Source: Micropterix aruncella (lineage: Eukaryota > Arthropoda > Insecta > Lepidoptera > Micropterigidae). From it: a stretch of 64,000 nt of DNA. The position numbers were made by a program, and so were the translations under genes. The stretch covers positions 21,186,035-21,250,034 of the forward strand of contig OX155957.1 of NCBI GenBank assembly GCA_944548615.1, in the 5' to 3' direction. Below are positions 32,397 through 44,300 of the stretch, one piece after another (position 1 is the stretch's first letter; every line of letters begins with the position of its first letter). Below the pieces are notes generated by a model. It ran no database searches, had not been told where the DNA came from, and saw only the letters and a program-made list of their open reading frames with translations.

Positions 32397-35300
32397 GTAT
32401 GTTCAATGTTTTTAGGTAATATTGCAGTACCTGTTGTACATTGTTGATTTTTTAACATCACCCGACTATATTGACCATGCTGATTCCGAATCTGCAATAA
32501 TCTTTATTCGGTCTCAATAAATAGCGAGAAATAGGCATTCAAAGAAGGGTGAAACTCATACATTTTGATAAAGTTAGTTTTTTTTTTTAATAATACATAA
32601 ACACCTATAAGGCATAACTGGAATATTGGCATAGGTAGGCATATTTGGAATAACTGCAACATAGGAATCTCTCTCCGAAAAAAAAAAAATACACTAATAG
32701 ATTGTCTCATTTTAATGCTAAATCTGGAAGAAAATAGTGTTGGTCGCTATAAATAAGCGAGATATAGGCATTCACAGTTTAAATTTTATATGTAAACAAA
32801 CAGACCAAAATAAGAAGTAAAAAATACATATAAATAGACTCGATCATTTTAATGCTAAATCTGAAAGAAGATAGACAGATAGATAGATAGATAGAAATCT
32901 GAAAGAGAAGACCGAATCGGTCTCAATAAATAGCGAGATATAGGCATTCAAAGATTGTATATACTATGTCAACAAACCACTGCCATTTTATTTTTACATC
33001 CCGTCAGGGAACCATTCGATAAGTGTCCAGACTATAGTCGAGCATATCGTAATATCGATAACAATTAACGATATTACAGAAGTGATTTTGCAATCTTTAG
33101 ATTAAATAAAATATTTTGAAAAAAAACGATCTAGAAAATACATATCTCCGCGATATTTAAAAAAGGGGGAATAACTGCAGTATAGGAACCTCTCACCAAA
33201 AAAAAAATTAAAAATATACACTAATAGATTGTAGCATTTTAATGCTAAATCTGGAAGAAAATTGTGTCGGTCGCTATAAATAAGCGAGATATAGGCATTC
33301 AAACTTTAAATTTTATATGTAAACAAATAGCCTAAAATGGCCCAAAATAAAATTCACCCCGCTATATTCACCACGCTGATTCCGAATCTTCCATAATTTT
33401 TATTCGATCTCAATAAATAAGCGAGATATAGGCGTTCAAATTTGTTATCCCAATGTCAACAAAGTTGCGGCCATTTTGTTTGTACTTACCGTGTTGACAC
33501 TTTCGAGTATATCGTAATATCGATAACAATTAGCGATATTACAGAAATTATGACAATTTGGAGAGTTTTAAGATTAATTGAAATATGTTGAACAAAAGCG
33601 ATTGGAAAAATACATATTTTCGCGCAAATTAAAAAAGGGCACTATTTTCGATGTCTTTTCAATGACTTTGCGTATTGATGACAGAAGATATCCTGAAATG
33701 TCGTTTGTTTCAGGTTACCTTTAGTCATCAATACACCAAATTTCAAATGTTCGTAAAATCTACGAAAATTGTCCAATTGTTTTAGATGATCGCTAACACA
33801 TGGTGTTAATTTGATATTGAAGAAATTTAGTTTGTTTCAGTTTACCTTTTGTCATTCTTATGTTAATATCAATAGCGCCGCAGGCAAAAATTTTATTTCG
33901 AATTTCTTTTGTCTGCGGTGTTAATTTGATATTGAAGACATTTCGTTTGTTTAAGGTTACCTTTTGTCATTATCACCAAAGTCATTTAGTAAAAACCTTG
34001 GAAAAAAACGAAATATCGCTAACACATTGTCATGTTAACTTCAATAGCGCCGCAGGCAAAAATTTTTTTTCGAATTTCGCGCGAAATTCGAAAAAAAATT
34101 TTTGCTTGCGGGGATATTCAGATATTTAGGAATTTTCTATTGTCATGTTAACTTCAATAGCGCCGCAGGCAAAAATTTTTTTTCGAATTTCGCGCGAAAT
34201 TCGAAAAAAAATTTTTGCTTGCGGGGATATTCAGATATTTAGGAATTTTCTATTGTCATGTTAACTTCAATAGCGCCGCAGGCAAAAAATTTTTTTCGAA
34301 TTTCGCGCGAAATTCGAAAAAAAATTTTTTGCTTGCGGGGATATTCAGATATTTAGGAATTTTCTATTGTTTCAGGATACCTTTTGTTATCAAAACGCAA
34401 AGTCATTGAAAAAACCCTCGAAAATAGACTATTATTTTTTAATATCGCACATGTTTTTTCACGACCATGCCATCATTTTTCTAAAATCGCGAATTGTTAT
34501 CGATATTAGAGAACTCGCGGTATATCGACTAAGTATATTCCGACACTACTTCTGAAGCAATATGGCCGTCTTTTTGACGTTTAGTATGCAAATTTTAAAT
34601 GCCTATATCTCGCTTATTTATTGAGAGCGACAAAATATTATTGCAGATTCGGAATCTGCGTGGCGAATATAGTCCGGTGACGTTTAAAAATCAAAAATCC
34701 AGGAGAGGTTCCTATACTGCAGTTATACCAAAAAGGGGACTATTTTCGAGGATTTTTCAATGACAAGGTATTGATGACAAAAGGTATCCTGAAATGTCGT
34801 TTGTTTCAGGTTATCTTTTGTCATGAATACGCAGTCATTTTGTAAAAACTTTGAAAACTGTCCAATTGTTTTAGGTTATCACTAACACATGTTGATATTA
34901 TAAGCGCCGCAGGCAATTTTTTTTTTCGAATTTCGTACAAAATTTGAAAAAAAGTTTTTGCTAGCGATGTTAGTTTGATATTGAAAAAAACTTATTTCTT
35001 TCAAGTTACCTTTTGTCATCAATTCGAAAAAACTTTTTTAAGAATTTTCTATTGTTTCAGGATACGTTTTGTTATCAAAACGCAGTCATAAAAAAACCCC
35101 GAAAATAGTTCCATTTTTGTTTAATGTCGCAGACATGTTTGTTCACGACCATGTCATAATTTATGTAATATTGCAAATTGTTTTCAATATTAGAGAACTT
35201 GCGATATGTCGACTATATTCACGGCACTTCCTCCGAAACAAAATGGCCATGTTGTTGACATACTAAATGGAAACTTTGAATATCTAGATCTCGCTTATTT

Positions 35301-38300
35301 ATTGAGACCGACACAAGATTATTGCAGATTCAGAATCTGCAATAATCTTTTGTCAGTCTGCAATAATCTGCAATAATCTTAAGCGCTTGCCCGCTTGCTT
35401 CTGCGAATTTCGTTTAACTGCAGCAGTCGGCGCGGACGATGCTTGTGGTACAATGTCTAGTAATCGTACTACGATTTGTGACTGCTCGCTTCAATTTCAA
35501 TTTTGTTTTTAGAGAAGCTACTGTCTGTATACTGTGCCACGGGGTACATTAATACTGGGCTCCAGCAAGAAGGAAACAGTCACTTTATTGCTACCTAATA
35601 GGTGGATAACGATTCAATAAAGAATTACAAAGTGTTTCAGAGGTTCACAAAGAGAGTTGCATTAGTCGTTGTTTTTATGTCAAAATGCAAAATTTTTATG
35701 AGCCTATGCAATGTATATAAATTATATTTTTAGTATATTATAAATTTTCTATATTTCAGCCCCGGCTGCAAACTGGGGCTGGAACAACCCTAAGCCGCCG
35801 CCACCAGCTCCTGCCCCACCACCGGCTACTCAATACACCGCTTTTCAGCGAGACGGACCTTTTCCAGGGTAACACTTATTTGTTTTTATCGTTATTAACA
35901 ACATTTTTTTATTATCCTAGCCACAAACAATTTTAAAACTGAAAATCACTCAATCGGCTTTCACGGAGTAGAAAAACTTGTCATTGTTTTCTCCGACATT
36001 ATTGCTGAATTATGTGCTTGCTTTTGAAACCTAATTGGATCAAAATCCAGAGCGTGTTTATGTATTATGGCAATGGATATTATTTACTGCAACCAGTCTA
36101 CCTGAGAGATTTCTCAGGTAGACTGGTTGCAGTAAATATTGCTACCTAATAGGTGGATTGCTACCTACCTGCGATTGGTCAATCGCAGAGCCCACGACGG
36201 TCAGATGTCGCACACGTCAGCCATAGGTGCACCTTTTGCGCCCGCTACTTTTCTCTCCTGATAGCCAACGCTGGACATGCGCACGACATAAGCGCCAACT
36301 TCGGCTCCACAGCCCTGCATGTGGGATGTTCCACTATCCCAAGAGTGGGAAGGTGTTGGTTGAGCCGGCAGTACCCTGTTAGCAGTCTCACCGTTTTCCA
36401 AACAGTTTGTATTTTATTTTGAGAGAACAGTCATTAGTGGTGACAGCATCTATTGGTTTGTTTAAACTTGAAACAGTTAATTCTACAATAAGGGCCATTT
36501 TCCGAGATAGATAGTAAAGAGTTATATTTGAACGGAGAGCTGTCTATCCGAGATTCAGGAATTTATACTGCTTAGAGACTTAGAGACTGAATCGAACTCC
36601 AGAATCCAATCTGAAGCTTTCTCGATTATTGAGAAAGGTTTCGTAGTTTTGAGGGTAGTGTCTGGCCTTTGTTGGCACGAGCCACTTAGAGGTTAATTTT
36701 CTAGCGAATAACAACAAGGACATTATTGTGGCGTTAATTGTACCGTCCTTGATCTAAGGCCGCCTTGCAGCCAGCTAAGAAGCTAGTGCAAGTGATATTG
36801 CTACAAAGGGGACTCATCATCATTCCCTAAATTGATGTATCAATGATTTTGAGAATAATTACAGATTTAGCGACAACACTGGTTTTGAGCGTGGCTACTG
36901 GACGAGTGACGGGGAAGCAGCGGCGTTAGCTGTTCGGCCGGAAGGCGTCCCTCCGCCTAACCTACGGCCTGCCAAAGTCCCACCCGACCGCTCCATTAAG
37001 CCACCCCTTAGGACAGCCGCCGCCGTTAAGTATGTATCTTTTACGCTTTAATTTATAAAGTCCTTGACATTGCTTTTTTGAGAAATTACTTAACTTGTAA
37101 CCATAGAAGAAATGAAAAAAAATACTTTTTGCTTCGCGGCGATGTAGCTAGTCAAAATTTATGCTTATGTCTTAGTTAGGTTTCGATCTGAAGCATAGTT
37201 TCAGGGATATTCCTGAAAAACCTCACCCGTGCCCTTAGTGGCGCTATGATGTAAAAAAGTATGATTTCTTTAGAAGGCACCACGTGGTCACACTCGCCGG
37301 TCACCCGCACCCCGCAGTCGCGCGTTGACATTCAAGTCAAGCGCACTTCTGTTCACAATAATTACTTTGTGTTTTATCCCTTTCTAGGCAATATAGCTCA
37401 CCTTTACCAATAGTAGACCCTCCAGTATTACCATCTGCAGACGAGACTGAACCGGTGGCAACCCTGGATGCGGCTAAGAGACGGACATTACCGGCTTGGA
37501 TTCGAGAAGGTATTTTTAATTTTGATATTAAATATATGTTTTTAATCCAATTAGCTTCTGCTTATAAACCTTTCAAAATATTGCAGACAAATTCTAGGAT
37601 TCAAAACCCAAAAAAAAATTATGTAAAATGAGGCTTGCTTTTGGATTGAGTCAAACCCATTAAATTTTTACAACATTCCCCAAAAATCAGTCATAACAAG
37701 AGGATCTCGGAAATAAGACATCGATATTCCCCAAATGCAAACTATCCCTGGGCAGGGCTATTTTGTATCTGGGTCTAAGAATATTTAACATGCAGAATTC
37801 GTGCTAAAACCTATCTTTAAAAATTTAGTTAGAATTCGGTTTAAAAAATCTGCCTCAATTGACGATTATTAAATACTTTCACCAAAATCAATAAAATGAC
37901 TTCCTACAACTACTATATATTTTATATTATTATTAATAATATTTCTTTTATTATTTTTCTATATAAATATACTTAATATAATAGGTATTTTATTGTGATT
38001 ATTGATAATATTTTATTGACAACTTGATTAATGATTGATTATAAATTATTTATGTAAAAGTTAAATTTATCTTCAACTATATGCATTTTGTTATGTACCT
38101 GTGTTTATTTATTATTATTTTTAAAATACATCTATACTTTACATATTTTACTCGACATTTCAGACTTTAATATTTTTAACTACATTATAGTGTAATTCAT
38201 TCATAAAAACAATTAAAACTAAAAGCTGCCAGAAACAAGTATTTCACTTACACTATAGCAGCGATGTCACTAATGATGTTGTCATTGATTGTGCAAACAA

Positions 38301-41300
38301 AGGCGAAAATTTATTTGTGATAACTTTTAATACATAAATAAATAAAAATAAATTTATATTCTTTTTTTAGGTCTAGAAAAAATGGAGCGCGAGAAGCAGA
38401 AACAACTAGAGAAAGAACGACAGATGAAAGAAGAGGAACAGAAGCCTAAGGACAACAAATGGGAGGAAAACGACGACCCTGCTAAAAGTAAATTTGTAAG
38501 TATTTCATTATCATAATTGTAAAGGACAATAGGCATTTTGAAATCCATTTGTAATTGTTATGTGCAAGTTTAATTGTTTTACTTGAAAATAAATCACTAG
38601 AAACTTCATGAAATATTTGCGCCAGGGAAGAACCGGCCTTAAAATAACATATCGCTATTTATGACTCATCAATATCTTCTGTTTTTGTCCGTTGTCAATT
38701 AATATATGTATGAAAATATCATGACTGAAAGGTTTCATGTATTTATTTATATATTTGTTAATGCTTTAATTGGTATAAACATATGTGGCACAATTCCAGT
38801 GTCTTGTTAACCCCTCGAGTACCAGACGGCCCGAAACGTCCAGAATTGATATTTACCGTCGAACCCCAGACGGCCCGAAATGGCCAGGCGAGGCCGACCG
38901 CTAATTATGTTAGTACAACTTTGACTAATAATTATGAATAATCTTTATTGCTTTACATAACGACGTTACAAATATCTAATAGCAAATTTCAATAGGAACA
39001 TAAAACAGGTCTTTTTTAGATGATCGGTGTGACAGTTTCGGAGTAATCGTTTTTTTTCTGAAACGCCATCTTTTTTTTGAGACTCGCGAATTTCTTACGG
39101 GCCGTTAGGCACACATTAAAATTCAAACCGCGGGCCTCGAGGGGTTAATAGACTAGAAATTTTAATGTTACATTTTATAATTAATATTATTATTAAACTG
39201 TCAATGCGAAATAGCTAAATTTGTCTAAAAGGGGTAAAATAAAAGAGAAGCTTTCAATAAATAGGAAAATTATTTTTAATATACTTAGAAAGGGTACTAG
39301 CCCTTCGAGTAGCGGCATAATTTCATGGCAGACCGCAGCAATTTATTAAAATTTCTTGCAATATTGCCGCGCTCGACAAAAAGTACTATAACTATGGAAC
39401 TACTATAGCAATCATAAAAAGAATAACTGTGCAATGATCGCATTGACATTTCGTATATAGAATATTGAAATCTCATTTTGTAAAACAATTAGATAATTAT
39501 AAATAAATATGAGAAAGTCGTAAAGTGAAAAAAACTCTGCATTTCTAACTTGTACTTGTCTTATGGAAAAATACGGAACCCTAGAAATTGTAAATGCTAT
39601 TGTGATCTTTATTCGTTTTGCTTATTTAGATACAAAAATATTTAGATATTAGCTCATAAAAACCAATAAAAATATTGATGGTTTGTCGAAAAAAAATCTC
39701 AAAAAAGTAACCTCATTAATTTACAAATACTACGAAAACTTCATATATTTCAGCAAAACCAATATAATATGTATTTTGTCAACGAATTAGGTAGACATTT
39801 TGCATTTATTGCAAAAAAACTCAATAATTAGTAATGGCGCCATAGCGGCACCCAATTTTTCAACTCAAAAAAACAGGTAAAATTGGAATAAAATGTACAT
39901 AAAATCACTGAATTCGGTTGATAAAGTGTTTTAGAATCAAATTTACTTACATTTCTATTCATATTCCAACTGAAAACACTAAAAAAACACTAAAAAACTG
40001 TTCACAACCCGATGTTTGACAATGACGACCGAACAGCGATGTTTGACAATGGAATTTTACCAGAAATATCCGTTCAATGATGCGCGAAATTATTTTAGCG
40101 GCCGTAATAATGGTAATAATGAGATATTTGGTATGGATTTTAGGGTGCGTTCGAATTAGAAAATAATATTACTGTGCGCTCCGGGAGCAAGCCGCCAATA
40201 TTGGTCGTTACATAGCGGTGTTCTGATGTGCAACCAAATTTGGTCGTTACATAGCCGAAGGGCTAGGTAGCAATATAATCAAAGAATATCACTGTTGTTT
40301 GACATTACAAATACGTTTCGGAGATGTTGCAACCACCGTTGTCCAGGGTAGACTGGAAAGTCTCCTAGACAATGGCGGTTGCTACATTGCCGAAACGTCA
40401 GGTTCTACCAATTTAACACTGTAAATTCGTTTTTATCCTATTTATAAAGGAATATAATCTTTCAAAGCTAAGAATAATCAAATGAAAATGTATTGATTGA
40501 TGTAATCAAATGATTACGTATTGTATGATCAAAACTAGCGTCGAACTTATAGCCATCCGAATAAGTATACACATTTCTTGTGTCTTAGATTTAGCCGCTT
40601 TATTTTCGATGGGTAGTTTTAATGCGGAAAAGTGACAACCGTACGTTTCACATTCCGCTCTAACGTATTGCTCTATCTCATTCAGATGAACTAATTTCCG
40701 ATTTTAGTTTACTATGGAACGCAATCGAGCCAAATGACTGCAAAATATTCATTTAATGTAAGTCGCTGGGCAACCGAGAAGAAAATCCTGAGTGTTAAAT
40801 CTACATCCTGGGTCCCCGAAGTTTATTCTAAGTTGCAGCCACGAAGGTCATAATACTTTTTAACTTTCAGGACAGTGACGGCGAGGAGTCAAACGGAGGA
40901 GAAATCGAACCGGAAGCAGATATTGAATCTGCGATGGTGCTAGCAAAGAGTCATGAGTTCCCTGAAGAGATCGTCAAGGTGGGCCCCAGAACGTCACCTC
41001 CGCGATTGCAACGCAACCGCCAGGAAATGCTGGAAGAAGTGGTTTGTAAATTAATAATTTTATTTAGTGATTAGACAACCTAAAACCGGAATCACAAAGA
41101 ATTGAGTTAAATATCAAAGTCTCGAAATTAAAAATGTGATTCTAAGATTACTTAAATGCTACTGATATCTATAAAGTTGCAATGGAATTCACCTACCAGA
41201 GTTGGTCTCATCATAAAATATTAGGGTTAATTTGTGGATGCCGACTGGCCGTGGTACTGTTGCTAAATGTAAGCGGTGGCTGAGGTGCAGGGACCGGCGT

Positions 41301-44300
41301 ATATAGAACAGGCTTTCGTTAGCGTACATACCTATACCTATTACTGTCGAGTAGCACCGGGCGAGTGATTGTCACAGCACTAATGTCTGTGGCTCAACCA
41401 CTGCTTACATTTAGCTCAGTCCCCAACTGTAGGTTTAATATTATTCCCCTCTTCTGAATACAGAAAAAGAGTTGTGAAAATTGCGTTTTTTTTTTTTTTT
41501 CAAGAAATGTAGTGATTATCCTTCTGGTAGAAAAAAGTTTGCAGTAAAAAGGACAAAATTAGACGGCCCGGTGGCATAGTGGTTAGGTCGCCTGATTGTA
41601 GACAATGGGGTCGATTCTGCAACCACGCCTGCTTATATACGTACGCCTGTGTATACGCGTATCACTGCTTATACACGGCTTTGCTGTTAACGAAATCGTT
41701 TAAATTGGTATTCTCCAACACTCTTGTCAACAGCACGTCTGCGGAACGATGACGTCATACATACGCGTCATAGTACCAACACAATATTAATAAATTCGGA
41801 GATTTTACTAATTTTTAGATTACATAATGAAATATATAAAAAAACATTACAAAAAATATAGATATTTATAAGAATATCAACATCAAATAAAACAAAAATC
41901 CGTGGGAATTGCCATATTTTGGTTTTTATCGAGTTGCAACACTTGCTCTGTCTCAATCCAAATGACAGCCGTAGGTATGAGCACTTGAAATTATAAATAA
42001 CCGGTTACCTTGTTTTATCATCATCATCGATATAGCTTTTTGCAATTTAATTAGGTAACATCCCGCAAGGGATGCATAATATGCAGTAGCGGCGCTAGTG
42101 GGGGGGGGGGGGGCGGTGGAGGCGGTCCGCCCCGGGTGCCAAGCGCACCAAGGGGTGACAGTGGCTCTGCGCTCGCGTCCGCCAGGCGTCCGTATAAGCC
42201 AACGTATCCAAATAGTAGAAAGAGCTACTTCTTATGCAATTAGAAAATGTGGGGACTTGGATATTTCAATGGAAAGAAAAAGGAGGAGGAAATTAGAAGC
42301 CAGAGACGCTGGACTAACATTGCAAGAAGAGCTGCAGAGATCAATGTTGGAATGTCTTGATAGATTTCACAAAGAACTTTATCATCGTTACAGAGCAATG
42401 GATGTCTCGTAACATTTGGTGTTGTGCAGCCTAAAGCTCTTCTTTCATCAACAGAAGAGGAACTTCGTGATATAGTTCGAAATTTGACGAAAATGTATGC
42501 TGAATTTTCTGGGGAGGATATTGTTTTGGAGATTGCTAGGCTGCGTCGGCACTTGGAAGCCGCCAGCATCTCTTCCCAAGTGGCGGTCAAGTGGACAACC
42601 TTAAAGTTCCTGAGGTTTATTGTAAAATGGGACTATTCTGAGTATGTTCCGAGTCTAGGGCTCTGTCTAAGAATTTTCTTAACCATTTGCGTTTCGGGCT
42701 TCATGTGAAAGGAGCTTTTCAAAACAAGTTTAGTATTTATTATTTTATTTTGGAGGGTGCCCAATAGAGAACCGCCCCGGTTGCTAACCTATGTAGCGCC
42801 GCCACTGTGCATATGTAGTGTCGCCAAATTACGCAACATCCCTTGCGGGATGCGCGCGCCACCGTCTCTTCTTTCCTAAAAACTTTCCACGACAAGGAGA
42901 TCTACGGAGACATAAGACTACGTACATCTAAATTAGAAGAAATATGTTTGCCAGGAATGTAAATAAGCCTTTTCAGAACAAAGAATTCTGAAGAAACATG
43001 TAGACACTGTAGATCTAAAATTTAATAAATATGTTTGTCAAGAATGCGGTCATGCGTTTTCACAACGAGAACATCTACAGGGACATGTCGACGCCGTACA
43101 TCTAAAGTTAAAGAAATACATTTGCCAGGAATGTAGTCGTGCGTTTTCACAACAAGGAAGTTTAAAGAATCATATATAGATGCCGATACATCTAAAAGTG
43201 TAAAAATTCTCTTTTGCGGAATGCGGCCGTTCCTTCCCACTCAAAGGAACTCTAAAGACACAAGACATATTTCATGTAGTCCTATAGAATTCGTCTTGTA
43301 GAATTGGGATCGTGTTCATAAGCAAAAGGTCGATCTATAATGGTATTCAGATACAAATGGTGGAAAACCTGACCCTTATTAATGAAGATAGTTCTAGAGA
43401 ATTTTATTTTTAATTATTATAAGCCATAACATATATTTTTACTAATATGTAAATAAATGCAAATAATAAAAAAGGTTATATGTTTTTGTACGCTCTCTAC
43501 CGACTTTACAATGAAAATGTTGTATGCTCTCTCTCTAATTTATTATTGTGAATAATTAAAAATGTATGTAGGTACCTAAATAATGTAATGAAGCAATTTA
43601 AAGAGCTAGTACCACCACTAATCTATTTCAATAGCGAAATTTATAATTTATATGCGATGAATGTTAAAATGCATTTGTACACCGGTTATCATTGATAAAT
43701 CACATCAGTGATATTCATTGGAAAATAAGGAACTGCGTTTCTATGAATTGTGATCAAGCATTTTAATCGCCGTAAGCAGTGTTTTATAAAATAAAGATAT
43801 GCAAATATGATAAATGTAGCGCGAATTTCACGACACTTGCCGTTCATTTGCTATAATGGATGTAATCAATGTAGTAATCTATAGAACAGAATAACTTTAT
43901 TGAGGTAAAATAGCAAGAAACATTACATAAAGAAAATTACATTGCTTTTAGAAAATAAAAAAAATAATGCACAAATGCCGGACTTAGCGATATCTTACAG
44001 TCAACCATTTGTTAAATTAATTTTAAGATATATCAGCAATTCTGCTGCCTGTCTGTAAACCTAATAATAATAATAATATGGCGTTACTTAGAGTAACTGG
44101 TTACTTTTCCGTATGCTTATCTCTCGGCCGGCTGTCACTTGTCGGTTTGGCGAGCTTGCTTCTTGTGTGCGGTAACAAAAGTAATCTAAAATGTCTCGAA
44201 AAACTTTAATACACAAGGAGACGATTATTGAAGGGATCGCTGGCATCACGCAATTGCCGACGATACAAGCGGTCGTCTGCTCTGAAAAATATAGGTCACA

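Noticed and set aside
34029..34369. CRISPR-like direct repeats
   Set aside because: Units are contiguous 113-bp tandem repeats without spacers in an animal intron.
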